Source of the DNA: Marsupella aquatica
Taxonomy: Eukaryota > Marchantiophyta
Direction of reading: 5' to 3'
Assembly: GCA_973895155.1 (NCBI GenBank)
Contig: OZ316895.1
Location: 18,414,001-18,478,000, forward strand
Length of the DNA: 64,000 nt
The translations under genes were made by a program, and so were the position numbers. This document shows, piece by piece, positions 11,799-23,857 of the stretch (its first letter is position 1; each line of letters begins with the position of its first letter). Below the pieces are notes generated by a model that saw nothing but the letters and a program-made list of their open reading frames with translations, was not told the origin of the DNA and ran no database searches.

Positions 11799-12917
11799 TC
11801 GTCGAACTTCTCCACTTTCGGATAGACTAATCGTTTATCCAATTCGACGGCTCTGTCCGTCGTCGGAATATGGTCGATCTGAGCACGGCTGGTGCGTTGA
11901 TTTTGAGCTCCGGCTGTGAAGGAGGAGAGGATTTATGGTAAGCTGGCCCGGAGCAGAGGACAAGGCGAAAATGATATTACCTACCTTTCCTGCAACGATC
12001 ATGCAACAAATATGGGAAAGATGATTGTTTACCAAGCGATGATGCGGCACCCGAAAGATACAATGTGAAAATTCTCATTGTTGAGATTGTAGGATTTTAA
12101 GAAATTTCTGTGATAGGATGGTAGTCTTCTTGGGATCGTTGCGCAAGAGCTGGCTAGCCGTACCAGGGAACGGCTCGTCGATGAGTAGCGTTTTTATATA
12201 ATTGTGTTTCGTGGACTGAGCGAAAGTATGCAACCGTCTCAAGGGCTGATGTACTTTCCGAGTTTTACACCTGTGCATGAATTTAGTGAGGGTATAATGA
12301 GGTTAGGTCGCCTTTGTGGACCTATCAAAACCTGTAGATAGATATGCAGTCTACTTGATGCATTGTTAGCAAAGCGTGGAGATGGGTCCGATGCTTGTAT
12401 TTGCTGATAATCTGTTGATATCTGAAGTGCGCAATGGTTTGGAAACACATCTTTTTGCGTCTCGACAAATTATAGAAAAGGTGCTGTCAGGCGAACTTGA
12501 TAAGGATGCTTGCTATTACAGCGACAGTATATTGGACATATTGTTTGCGAGACCAGTAGGAGAGAAGAACATATAACATTCCCAGCCATCAAATAAACTG
12601 TTGTAACCACTCCAGTACATTCGACAGAAAGTAATTGCAAACTCCAAATTAGGTTCAATATCATCAAAGAGCTCAAATTCCACGACGGGAATTTCTTTCT
12701 TCCAGTCTGTGCTGTGTCCCTCACCAATTGGTTGAGTAGCTTTGGATAAATTGCAGTTCGTCTATGCGCAAGAAGATTGATTGTGTGACGGGTCCCGTTC
12801 GTCTACTGCACTTTCCGATTTGCTATCAAGCTTCCTCCCGCTTGTCATTTGACGGAACATAGACTTTTTTTTTCCTATTCAGGATTGTTGATAGATTTGA
12901 CAACCCGTCCAAGCAGT
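11799..12917. other. Downstream region of the carrier gene, no gene seen
   Basis: Probably contains the 3' UTR of the carrier gene. Small open frames (for example 12376-12576) show no family resemblance. Confidence 0.5.
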
Positions 12918-13021
12918 ACCTTCTATCACTCTCCACAGTAATGTAATGTTTCATCCGATTCCCTGGCACCTTCTACCACTCTACGCAGTAATTTAATATT
13001 AAATTTATCCGATTCCCTGGC
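12918..13021. repeat. Tandem duplication, about 50 bp twice
   Basis: Units start ACCTTCTA(T/C)CACTCT and end CCGATTCCCTGGC; the second copy carries an AT-rich expansion (TTTAATATTAAATT). Confidence 0.8.
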
Positions 13022-13433
13022 AGTAAGGATGGAACAAAACGAGGAGTCTCCTGTCTACTGGAAGCCAATACTCGTTCACACAGAGGAATGGCTTCGACCG
13101 TTATAAGTTACATTAAGCATGTTACCAAAGAAAATAGACAAATCAGTCTAGTCTCTACTTCTCGCCATTCCTAGTGAAATCTATCAACGATGTATCAAGC
13201 ACAGCCTCTTGCGCTTCCTACTTAAATCTATAAACAATCATAAACAAGGCACAGCCGATGGAATAAGCACCAGTGTGATAGTAATCTACTGGGCGAGTAC
13301 TTCGGAGTACCATAAAACCATAATCATACTGCTCGAGGTGGTGCTAGAGTTCAAGAGCCTTGACACCGTGAGATTTTTGACGTAGAATCTCACCCCATTA
13401 TTGTAGAACTTAAAAGTCCGGATGGACTGGTAG
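13022..13433. other. Intergenic sequence, nothing recognised
   Basis: No coding or repeat signal beyond short local similarities. Confidence 0.5.
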
Positions 13434-13593
13434 ATTGTACATGAAACCCCCATGGATAAATGAAACTTGGATGGACTGGGCTAAAACATATAAATATGCA
13501 TGGATACTAATGTATTGTACATGAAACCCCCATGGATAAATGAAATTTGGATGGACTGGGCTAAAACATATAAATATGCATGGATACTAATGT
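13434..13593. repeat. Perfect-period 80-bp tandem duplication
   Basis: Two 80-bp copies starting ATTGTACATGAAACCCC; they differ at one position seen by eye (GAAACTTGG against GAAATTTGG), so the duplication is recent. Confidence 0.93.
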
Positions 13594-14843
13594 TTATTTT
13601 TCTGTCCATACAGAACAGTGTCAAATGACCAAAGCATCACTTCTGTCCAAAGATTTTCCCTGTCACTAACTTTGTCCTCACTCATATCTTAAAGATATTT
13701 TGTCAGAGGCCATAGCACTTTAATTGAAGGCTTCGCTCCATTCCCCAAATAGAGTTCAATAAAAATATAAAGTACATTTAGGCCCTTATATAAATACCTG
13801 ATTTGGCGTCTATGGTTTATGAATGCTTTACATTTTACTCATAGTGTCTCAAGTAATTTGCTCAATGGTAAAGTACCAAATGAACTTAATTTACTCAAAA
13901 TTATTTTTTAATGTTTGTAACCCCCCTAAAAAGGAAGCAAGCAACACAATGACTCATGAACCAAAGGAACAATTCTCACCAAGGGAGGCTATGGGGCAAA
14001 TCTAATGCCAAATAACCTCAATATTTAAAATGGATTCATATTTTTCTACACATTAAAGACCCTAGGGCATTGACACTTTACGGAATGACTATACTATTTT
14101 CAGAAATTGTTTTACATAATCTTGTATTTTATATAACATTGTTCTTGTTACCGAGATTGAATAAAGGTTTTCGTTGTGGAGCTAAAGGAAATTTTAATTT
14201 GCATAAGCAATTGTTGAATACTATTTTTGACAGACCATTGTTCTTGTTGTAGATAATGTTTTGACTAATTTATTGCCATAGTGCTACTTGAGATTTTTTG
14301 GGGAAGTTTTGTGAATGAATCCTATTTTTTTGAGAGCGCTGCTCTTGTTCCAAGGAGCACTTCAAATACTTTGCCGTGGAGATGCGGAAGATTTGAAATG
14401 TGTATTTTCATTCCATTTTGACATTCTCAATTTGACTTTGAGGTGAGCACATAATGTTCTTAGAGGGACAGAAATGTAGGTAATCAATTAATGAAAAAGT
14501 TTACCATCCATTTATAGTTGGGCTGTCTCATAATTAGGTGTAAAATAGTCTGTCCCCTCTGTCACAATCCATGGGGATAGATGGGGTTATGGTAACAGTC
14601 CATCCAAGCTTTTGTTTTCATTATTGTATGTTGCAATGATTTTTGGATAGCAAATTACTTGCTGAAAATATTCTAAGAAATATTTACCCTTATTGTTATA
14701 ATGATTTTTGCATAGAAGATTAGTTACTTAAAATATTCCTAGGAAGATCATCGACCACTGATTGTATAGAACAAGCTATTCCATAATTTGAATTCTTAGG
14801 TATGAAATCGAGCTTACTATTCATAAGATGTATCTACACGAAG
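13594..14843. other. AT-rich intergenic sequence
   Basis: No gene or element boundary recognised; open frames are short and AT-driven. Confidence 0.5.
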
Positions 14844-14856
14844 ATGTATTTACACC

Positions 14857-15207
14857 CAGACCAGGGTGAGCCCCAACGGATCCGACAGGGACCCGCACCA
14901 GGAAGGAGAGAGTATTAAATCAGGGCCACAAAGGGACCCGCACCAGGAAGGAGAGAGTATTAAATCAGGGCCACAAAGTGGACGACCAGGGGCCGAGCAG
15001 ATAATTAGAACTCCAATCCACTACCCACAAAACCCATCCCACCCACACACATATACCCTCCACACCCCAGTGTGTGGAGGGGAGATTGAACCTGGGACCT
15101 CTCAGTTCCAGGCAAATCCCCTAGCCAATTGACTAGAAACACTGTCACATTGAGATGGGGGAGTCTAATTGTATTTCCTCCCCATTTCCATTCAAGACAA
15201 AAAAAAA
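14857..15207 (+). mobile_element. Short retroposon, 351 bp, with TSD and poly(A)
   Basis: The 13-bp sequence ATGTATTTACACC occurs at 14844-14856 and again at 15208-15220, and the insert ends in an A-run just before the right copy, so a plus-strand retrotransposed copy is clear. The minus strand carries tRNA-like pol III boxes: TAGTCAATTGGCTAGGG (A-box-like, near 15120-15136) and GGTTCAATCTC (B-box-like, near 15084-15094). Box orientation is opposite to the poly(A) tail, which is odd for a simple tRNA-SINE. It could be a composite SINE or a 3' LINE fragment. Confidence 0.75.
14888..14977. repeat. 45-bp tandem duplication inside the retroposon
   Basis: Two identical 45-bp units starting GGGACCCGCACCAGG. 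The length is a multiple of three, which creates a spurious open frame with a 15-residue repeat. Confidence 0.92.
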
Positions 15208-15306
15208 ATGTATTTACACCGGTCAAATTATTGACTTAAGATTCATCACCGAGAAAAAAAATGTATTTACACGGGTCAAATTATTGACTTAAGATTCATC
15301 ACCGAG
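15208..15306. repeat. 53-bp tandem duplication next to the retroposon
   Basis: The sequence from ATGTATTTACAC to CATCACCGAG is repeated with a period of 53 bp and includes an A-run at the joint, so the retroposon's A-rich end or target may have been copied in the same event. Confidence 0.85.
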
Positions 15307-15319
15307 AGCACACTAATCA

Positions 15320-15550
15320 TTTGGACTTTTCCAGCGTTTGGATTATCCCATCGTTCGGACGCACGCTATCGAAAGGTGCACCCATAGTTCGGGACTTTCC
15401 AGCGATTGGACTATCCCATCATTCAAACTGTCCCATGTTCGAACGCACGTTATCGAAAGGTGTACCCAGTGTTTGGACTATCCCATCGTTCAGACTATCC
15501 TATCGTTCACACACACGCTATCGAATGGTGTGTACCCATTGTTCGGAATA
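15320..15550. repeat. Degenerate tandem repeat, period about 70-85 bp
   Basis: Three diverged copies carry the core CGCACGCTATCGAAAGGTG then ACCCA, at about 15358, 15443 and 15513, separated by GGACTATCCCATCGTTC-type sequence. Confidence 0.7.
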
Positions 15551-17208
15551 ACTCTCAGGTTTGGACACCTACAATAACTCTCAGGTAAAAGAAATTTGAT
15601 TCTCTATATATATAGAACTATTGGCTCACAGGTTCAAGTTTAGAGTTAGTGATACATGTACTCTGCATCTAGCGCTTGTCCTACCCTGAGATTCTTTCTT
15701 TTGCAACCTTCAATGTTTGATCATAACACTCATCCTCAACCTCAGAATGGTGGGCATGTTCACCTCAGTCGCTTGGACATATGGTCATGACGATCAGAAG
15801 AAATCGAGAGTATCACATTATGAGAAGCACCAGCGTTGGGCCTGAGAGAGCAATGGCAGTTGCAATTTGACAATGATCAATGGTACTAGAAGATGGATAT
15901 CGATCTTGGCTTTGACTACCGACTAGCCATGAACCTCTCAAACATCGTGTTGAAAGACAAAAAAGCTTTAGACCGTGAACAGTTGTACACATAGTACCTA
16001 TTAAGTAATAGAGTGGAACATTACACCGAGTGTGCTCCTATCCCACACAATTATTTTGTAAGCAAAGTAACCCTCACTCCTCGGAAGACGAGTTGGAAGA
16101 ATTTAACAAGTGAATGGCAAGTCATGACATGAAGGATTGTCAGGTGTTATTAAGAAATAATGTAGTTACCAATTGCGAAAAAAATTCCATAATATATGCT
16201 CCGATCTCGCATCGTGCAGATGGAAAAAATGTCAATCCAAATTTCAGGAATGCAGTTCACAGTACAAACAAGACCCTAAAATCATCTGAGACACGATCCC
16301 CTGTACAGTCGCACAGAACGGATGAACAACTGAGGACTCGACCAATCGTTACTACTAACGACAACGCGCATAGAAGAATTACACCCGTGGTAGAAGGCAA
16401 GTAACTCTGCAACTTCAACTGATATTTACCAAAGCTCGTAATACTTCTAGGCTTGGACTTAGCCAACGATCAACCCAACGTAATTCCTGGCAAATGCTTC
16501 GCTTTCGTGGCAATCTTTTTGATCGATTGCTCTCAGTCTTCGTTCGCATGCAATCTTTTCCCTTCCTCGCTCTACACAAGAAAGGTCGTAAATTGACACC
16601 TTCCATTTTGATAAGCCGTGTAAAGTCACAGAAGGATGTTGCTTAATGCTCTGTGTCTACAATAATCTGCAAACGGTGAAATCTACACACGAAGTCAAGA
16701 ACGACTCACTCTATCGGTTCGAATACAACCACAAATCTTCGTTCTTGCACCGGCAATTCATTTAATTCATGGTACCCAGAACAGGACAAACAGCGAATCA
16801 TTCCGCATCTCTGAATTCAGAGTCTAAGGCCAGCAATTTCCATTAAAGAGCTTAATTTTCAAGTCTACACGTATGCTTCCCATAGCTCCCAAACCGAAGA
16901 GATCCAACGGGTTATCCGGTTCATCGTCGCTGGTACACCAGAGCTTTGAAGACCTTGCCAGATGTTGCTTGCAACCCAATATCCAGAGCGCACTCGGACC
17001 ACTTTGAAAAGAAACCCTAAACCTTCCACTTTCCGAGTCGGACATGAACTTCGCGCCGTAGAAGTTGACAACCTCCGAAATCCCAAACCGCTAGACCTTC
17101 GCTTGATGAAAGTCACTAGGCTGTAACCACTACAACGATAGCGTGCATGCACGGCAGCAAGAGCGCACACAAGTGTACAAAGGTCATCTTGTTCAAATCA
17201 CTTCAGTT
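15551..17208. other. Intergenic sequence with one unidentified small ORF
   Basis: A 96-codon frame at 16114-16404 (plus) starts at an ATG but has no recognised family and no visible splice partner; it may be chance. Nothing else was recognised. The last part lies downstream of the SdpI-like gene. Confidence 0.4.
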
Positions 17209-17859
17209 TCAACGAACAATATATGAATATTGGTCCTCTCGAATTAGGTACGAGTAGCCAATTGAAGCCAGAGTGGGAAGGAGGAACGCTACAATGATTG
17301 CAACGAAATCCCAGAATCCATTGGGAAGAATGAACGCAAGAACGACGAGAGCAATTCCAGCAACAACGTAGAACTTGTACGCCCACGCATGAGTCTTCTC
17401 CCAAACCTGAGGGCTTCTAAGAGTCCAAAGGTCCCGAATGCCAACTACGTAGTTCTGCTCTATGCTGTAGAAGATGAAGCCGATGCCGATCAGTAAGAGC
17501 CCGCAGACGAAGACGATGGAGGATGTGCCAAGAGTGTGCCCTGCCAAGCCCGCAATGAGGACGATGATGTGAAGAACCAGAGCTGTGGCCGTAGGGAGGA
17601 CGATGGTTGCTCCAACAGATGCGCGCGACGGGGGTGTGTGCGAGGCTACTAGTGGGTCACACTGTACAAATAACGCTAGGAAGAGCGAGATCACGAGGCC
17701 CCCTGCAGGTATCAGAAATGAGAGTATGAGTTTCGGGACCTCCGCTCCATATACGCTCACGTTCTCCGGCTCAAAAGGCCACACTATCAGTCCCAGTACT
17801 ACTCCAATGAGTGCCACTATCCCTGCCGCCTGCAACGCTTGAATTGAGTTTCCTGCCAT
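17209..17859 (-). CDS. SdpI-family multi-pass membrane protein
   Basis: A single-exon ORF of 216 codons from the first ATG. The same frame stays open about 39 codons upstream but without an ATG, so a spliced upstream exon is possible. Six hydrophobic segments are visible, about residues 8-28, 43-65, 82-106, 112-132, 163-179 and 183-206. Between segments 4 and 5 lies the SdpI signature: YVVGIRDLWTLRS then P.VWEKTHAWA (about 137-160). SdpI is known mainly from bacteria (Bacillus subtilis SdpI protects against the SdpC killing peptide; many homologues have no known role). The bacterial DUF1648-like N-terminal half is replaced here by other helices. Codon use and setting look native, with no damage. 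The function in this plant is unknown, and localisation to a plastid or endomembrane is only a guess. Confidence 0.72.
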   Translation of the reverse strand: MAGNSIQALQAAGIVALIGVVLGLIVWPFEPENVSVYGAEVPKLILSFLIPAGGLVISLFLALFVQCDPLVASHTPPSRASVGATIVLPTATALVLHIIVLIAGLAGHTLGTSSIVFVCGLLLIGIGFIFYSIEQNYVVGIRDLWTLRSPQVWEKTHAWAYKFYVVAGIALVVLAFILPNGFWDFVAIIVAFLLPTLASIGYSYLIREDQYSYIVR

Positions 17860-19049
17860 TTCACTATTCGGGACTTCTGAGAAGTTCAACTTCAATCTGT
17901 CCTCTTCTCCTTCTGACACCGTGTTGGTTCGACGATTCGATGAATTGATCGATGAAGAAGATCCTTGCCTGCTCAATTAGGTCTGAGGCGAAATAAGAGA
18001 ATTGAATCTCGTTCTCTCTCTCTCTCCCGCTTCTGTCAGTCCCTCGCCGATTGTACTCTGCTAATTGACCTCCCTCCGAAGATTTCTGCGGCGTCCAGTC
18101 CACGCCACCCGTCCGCTGAAGGGGAAGTGCAGAGGATACGCACAAACTCTGTCGACCTTTCCCTCGGTCCCTTCATGAGACTGGACCCACTGCAACAATC
18201 CAAGTAAGCGTGTGCATCTTAAAAGCCTGCCTGCCTCGCCAAAACGCAACCACGTAGCGCACATGCAGAGACCACCATAGTGTGGAGTAGTGGAGTAGAC
18301 TGACACAACGCTAGAGCATATCCGAGTTATCGAGTTTACCATTTTTAACTAGTAAGTGGGTCCAGGTGAATCATTTGCCCAGTTGGTGATGTAAAGTTCC
18401 TTCCGACCATTCATTGATTGCCACATAGGCAATTTTCCAGGGTGATTTAGCAGTCTGACGCTAAATGTTTTGCTCTTTGTTTGGTGATAGTTGTACACAT
18501 GGATATGATTCCTAGCGAGACCTGCTAATGAATTACAGGTTTGGCTACAGTAGGGAACAGAAGATTGAAGCCATGTCCTGGGTCTCTTGGAGTAAGGTTT
18601 AAGGTCAGTAAGGATTCTAGTGTCTCACTCTTAGTTGAATTCCCCACCTCCACTTGCATTTTTCAAACATTCTGCTGTGGAGATAATACAGGAATGAGAT
18701 GCAAGGTTTTAGGTTCTGTTTCTCTTTGGAGGAGTGTTTCCTCCCCTTGCAAGGACAAGGCAAGCACCATTTGAGTGCCTAAGATAATATAGGAATGGGG
18801 TTTAAGGCAGTGTGTACTGAACGTAACCAAATTAGATCGGTCCACTTTCTGGAAAATGATTTTATATTTTGTCCATGCTGCTAGTGACCATTGCTAAGAT
18901 CAAAGGTAGCTATGGGAGGCAGGCTCAAGCCTACACCCATTGTGTGGGGTCAATTGTGGGCTGACAAGTAGTACAAAAAGAGTCACTTGGGTAATTAGTA
19001 CAAGAACACTCAGGTCTAACTATAAAGATGATAACTGTAAATTATCCTT
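17860..19049. other. Upstream region of the SdpI-like gene and intergenic sequence
   Basis: 17860-18200 probably holds the 5' UTR and promoter (minus), including a CT/AG-rich run near 18010-18030 of the type common in plant leaders. The remainder shows no gene. Confidence 0.45.
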
Positions 19050-21042
19050 GAAATTTTTCTTTTTTTTCTTTTAATAAAGTTGAAGCCAAGAAAACCCCAT
19101 GGCAGGGGGGCACAAGCAGCAGCACCGCAAAAGCAAAAAGCAGCAACACTCTACTGGGAGAGCAGCCAGTGCAAGCAACAACAGCAGCTAAACAGCAGCT
19201 AAGGGTCTGTCATCTTAGGCCAGCCCCAATCAGAGCCACCGACCAAGCCAAACAATGCCCAAATACAGCAGAGTCAGGAGCAAGAGATCTGTGCGACAGT
19301 GCATTGCAACCCTACTGTCCAACAAAGGCCTCAACTAGATGTGATCCACACTTGGCGGCTAGTCAGCCATGCTACTCTCTCCTGATTAATAAGTTCTTTA
19401 ACTCGCAGCAGTCTAGTACGACGTCTGCCCGGGGACAGGCTCACCCCAACTGCTGTCCCATGTCAGCGGCCTCTGATAATATAAACCTGAGATCAAATTT
19501 TCTGCAGCCATTTGCCTGAAAGTCATGCGTATTCCGACCTATCCATAGTGACCAGAGGATCTGAAAGAAATGAATAGATGTGCAACTTTGTTGTGTTCTC
19601 TCCCAATGGTCAGATCAAGCATGTCTAGTAGTCTATTCAAGTAATCAGGAAAGGTGCCTTGGAAACAATGAGCACTTAATGTCCAGCATCTTCAAGCAAG
19701 CATCTTCAAGCATGCACACACTGCACAAAGAGTGGGGGATGGTTTATGTAACACCATTGCACAACTTGCAAAAACCATCACCTTTGCCAATGCGAACCTC
19801 TCTTATTCCCGTAAACAGACATGAGGCCAGTACCCTCCATACAAAAGTCTTGGCTTGTGAGGACAGGTCAGAGCACCACATTCCAGTCCAGGCCGCTTTC
19901 CATTCCCCTTTGGTTTTTGTGTTGTCCCAAGTGCGATTCAGGCGGGTAGAGAATAAGCCCGCTTGTTGGTGATTCTGAAAGTATTCATCAGGGCCAGTTG
20001 GTCTGCCCAGCGCTAACAACGAGCACTAGTAACATAATGCATACTGTATCCCTCAATGGCTTTAACCGCCTCCAGGAACATCCAGCAACATTCTCTCTCT
20101 CGTGTGGAAAAACCTCTGATGTGCTCCAGTTGTTCAGACATATCACGCCATGCGCTCAAATCCGCTGACCACAGGTCCTAAAGGCAACAGATGCCCAGGC
20201 GTCCACAAAGCACGGTGACCACCGCAGAATCCGCATTAGGCCATGACTGAACGCCCTTGAGCCAGCGGAGAGTATCGTTGACATTCCATCTTCCAGGCAT
20301 GAAATCCCTAGGAGCAAAGATTAGGTGAGGTTGCAATTGCATCCAAACTTCCCATAACCCACCAGTGTATGTTAAGCCACTAATGAGCGTGGAAAGCACA
20401 ACAGCATTTTGTCCTTGAAGGAACACGGGTTCCTCCGGATCCACTTATAGTTCACCCAACTGACCAGTTTCAGGTTTTTAGCAAAGAGGCAGGCCCATTC
20501 TATGCCCGGGGAGTCCAATGCTCCAATGAACCATTTGGAGAGTAGAGCGTTAAGAGTGACAGCAAAAGTCCTTTATCCCCAGTCCACCCTCCATCCTAGA
20601 CCTAGCCATTCTGGCCCATGAAACCAAAGGTCGATTTCCTCCTTCTGAGTTGTAGCCCCACAAAAAATCCCTATACAGTGCTATCAATTTCCTTGCCAGT
20701 CCCTCAGAAACTCGCAAGAACATAGAATGGTAAACGAGGATGGCCTGTAAAACATGTCTAATCAGAAGAGTTCTATCAGAAAATGATAACATCTTGTTAG
20801 CCCATGGGGATATTCGGGCACCAATTTTGTCTAGAATAAAAACAGTACAAATGATCCATCCTCAGCTCCACCCCCAATGGAGCACCCAAGTACTTTTCCA
20901 ACTCACCTTTCCTGCTAATCACACACCCTATATTAATCAACCATCTGGGTATAGAAACCATTGCCAATGTTATAATCATAGACTTACGCAGATTAAGTCT
21001 GGCTCTAGTTGCACATTCATAGCAGTGCAACACAATGGTGGG
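19050..21042 (-). mobile_element. Second LINE, minus strand, cut by an LTR insertion
   Basis: A T-rich run at about 19054-19075 is the A-tail on the minus strand, followed upstream by about 0.7 kb of 3' UTR-like sequence and broken RT coding sequence to 21042. There the sequence switches abruptly to an LTR terminus (TGTGGTGCG). The 5' part of the LINE was not found elsewhere in the window. Confidence 0.8.
19744..21042 (-). pseudogene. LINE reverse-transcriptase C-terminal half, multiply broken
   Basis: Fragments in several minus frames read in the order expected for plant LINE ORF2. 21057-20797 carries the post-YADD helix (RARLNLRKS, then KYLGAPLG). 20792-20550 carries LSFSDRTLLIRHVLQA and the W.NSEGG..P.VSW segment. 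20444-20178 carries the SGLTYTGGLWEVW region. 20019-19744 carries the zf-RVT start with S.QAKTFVWRVL and CKLC. Stops and frameshifts separate the pieces. It is an inactive relic of the same superfamily as the copy at 6589-7999, but not a close copy of it. Confidence 0.85.
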
Positions 21043-22801
21043 TGTGGTGCGTCCCATGGCTCTCTAAACCCAAGAACCCTCCCTGAACAAGCCTATTCCC
21101 ACCGGTTTTGCTCTTGCCAAGGCCGGTTCCACCATTTATCGGCATGGGACGTTGCTAACTCTACTCTACTAACTTTTTAACCACATATATTGGACAGATC
21201 CTTCATTGGGTCATGAGATATGCACCCGGCCTACTCTAGGCCTCTCCTTACTCTCTTCTATCGGTCTCCCTTTGGGTATGTTTGGATTTTTCCCCCGGAA
21301 TGATGCACAATTGGCTTGGGTAGCCGATATGATCCCTCTCAGCTCAACACATCCAACTCTCCTGGCTTCTAAACTTCCTTTCCCTCCTGTAGTTGATGTG
21401 GGCAATCTTCACACAAGTTGATGCAACACACAATTAGAAAGATGACTCCTACTGACTAAGGTATGCCATGCCATTGCCATACAAGGAGTATTTCTGATAC
21501 ACAAGGTCTGCAAACTAAGCCGGAAGGCCAACTCTATTCAGCTCTTAGGCATGAGGAAACATGAACATACACAAATGTCAGTGCATAACTAACCGAGAGT
21601 TTCTCTTTACTAATTGATCCCAGCCTTGCTGATGCACTAAAAACTTGCTTAAGAAGAATGCCCTTGGGTCCCCGTTGCCCAGGTATTTATCCCGGCAACG
21701 TACCTACCTATTTCCTTGCTCCGTAAGCCAAATCTACCTCTAAGTGGAATTTACCTATGTATAGCGGGGCAAGAGCACAAGTGTTGCTCTTATCAATGGA
21801 TCCGCAATCCCCACTAATCTAAGTGTCAGGGCCGCTTCTTGGTCCTGATCCTAATCCTAAATCTGGAGGTCCGCGCTCGCTCTGCCCACTCACGCCTCCT
21901 TCCTCCACGTCCGCCCTCCCTAAAGGGGACGGTGCTCTTCCACCGTCAGGATGCTGGTGGTTGGCCCTTAATGGACGCCTCCAATCCTTCCTCAGCAGCC
22001 AATGTAGGCGTCCCATCCTCTGACAGGTTACCTGCTCCTGATTGAGTCAAACCCATTCTCGGCGTGACCGGGCCCCACCCTTACTTTGGCCTCTACTCCT
22101 CCGGCTTCTGCTTCCCTGGCTTTTGCCTCCCCAACTTTGGCCAGTGGGAGGTCCACCCCTGCGGCTTCTGCACTGTCCCTCTCAGCATTGGCTATCTTGT
22201 TGAGCATGGACAACAATCACAATGGCAAGCCCATGAACTATCCAACGTACAAGAGTCAACACAGAGAGATACGTGGTTCACCTCCACATGAGGCTACATC
22301 CACGGGAATACACAAGAGCTTTACTGCACTCTAGGCTGACCGGCCATACCAAGCATCCACAACGCAAGCTCTCCCTATTTCTCAATTGGCTCCGTAACAA
22401 TGAGCCTAAGTTCCTCCAAGGGCTGGCACCAGCCCTGGCAATATGTGACAACACTACTACTAACATTAGCTAAATCCTAACCCAAGTTAGCCTAACTATG
22501 GTTAGCTCATGAGTCACAAGACTAAGAGCAATACCTAACATATCTTACCATAGTGGTCCTCCTCATAGGCTTGTTCTATGAGTCGGGTTGTCTCATCCTC
22601 CCAAGGTTGCGGTTGATGCCGATCAATGGTTGGCAACTTTGAGTCAGTGCCTGTCATGGCCTCCCCCAATCGGTCTTCTTGGCCTACCTCCAGGACTGCC
22701 TTTTTGACAGCCACTACCTCGCATAAGGTCAGTGCCATGCTCTCCACCTCAGCCATGGTGGCCTGACAAACGGTGTGGCTCCTAGTGGTGGACCTTGCCA
22801 C
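21043..22801 (-). mobile_element. Truncated, diverged copy of the long LTR (d)
   Basis: From the terminus TGTGGTGCG at 21043 to about 22030 this aligns throughout with the non-coding block of the long LTRs at 34834 and 45726, with many substitutions. It continues into a broken Ala/Glu-rich coding tail (22216-22028) and, after roughly 300 bp of unrelated sequence, a fragment at 22801-22535 matching the relic at 1630-1830 (motif EVESMA). It is the oldest copy here and probably part of the sequence into which solo LTR O inserted. 22802-23083 is C-rich debris with no gene. Confidence 0.75.
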
Positions 22802-23083
22802 TTAGCGTCCTCACCAATCCCAACACTCATGCCTAAGTGCCCTTGGTGCCCGAACGCCTCCACGGAATACCTCAAGCAAGCACCCTAGTGCCCCTTGCAC
22901 CGCTAGCAACCCCTCCCATACGAAGCCACACTTGCTCTCTAACACGACCACTACTCAACAGTCCTCACTGTCTGCACAAGCAACCAAGCACCTTGGTAAG
23001 TAACCCTTCAAGATCTAGAACCCACCAAGTCTAGCATCCTAATTCAAGCTCAACAGACGTTGGTAAATAGGTCAGCGATAGGT

Positions 23084-23088
23084 CCTCC
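23084..23088. repeat. Target-site duplication, left copy (solo LTR O)
   Basis: CCTCC, matched at 54797-54801 immediately outside the other end of the split LTR. Confidence 0.85.
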
Positions 23089-23857
23089 TGTGGCGCGTCC
23101 CATGGCTCCCTAAACCCAAGAAACCCCCTTGCACAAGCCGATTCCCGTAGGTTTTGCCCTTGGCCAGGCCGGTTTTGTGGCTTAGCGGCATGGGACGCTG
23201 CTAACCTCCTTCTACTAACATTTTACACATATATACTGGACAGATCCTTCATCGGGTCATGAGATACATAGCCGACCTCTTCTATGTCTTCCCTTGGTCT
23301 CCTCTCTTGGTCTTCCTTTAGGTATGTTTGGATTCCGCCGCCGAAATGATCCCCAACTGGCTTGGGTAAGTCGCTAAGACCTCTCTCAGCTCGACACATC
23401 CAACTCTTACTACCTTGCTTACTCCCTTCTCTTGGTTGATGTGGGCAATCTTCAAACAAGTTAATGCGACACACAAATAGCAAAATGACTCCTTCTGACT
23501 GAGTTATACCATGCACTTGCCATACAAACAATATTTCTCATACACAAGATCTGCAAACTAAGCCGTGAGGCCAACTCTATTCATCTCTTAGGCATGAGGA
23601 AACGTGAATATACACAAGGGTCACAGTATAACTAACCGAGAGCTTCTTTTACTACCTGATCCCAGCCTTGTTGGTGCACTAAAAACTTGCTAAAGAAGAA
23701 GGCCCTGAACTCCCCGCAGCCCAGGTACTTATCCTGGCAGTGGATCCGCCTAATTCTTTGCAGCGTAAGCCTAATCTACCTAACTGTAAACTACCTTCGT
23801 ACAGCGAGGCAGGAGCACAAGTGTTGCTCTTACCAGTGGATCCACAATCCCACTAAT

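Noticed and set aside
14866-15132. An 88-codon ORF with a repeated 15-residue block
   Set aside because: It is produced by the 45-bp tandem duplication inside the retroposon and lacks other coding signs.
15084-15136. A tRNA gene on the minus strand
   Set aside because: A- and B-box-like strings are present, but no acceptor or anticodon stem could be formed; they belong to a retroposon.
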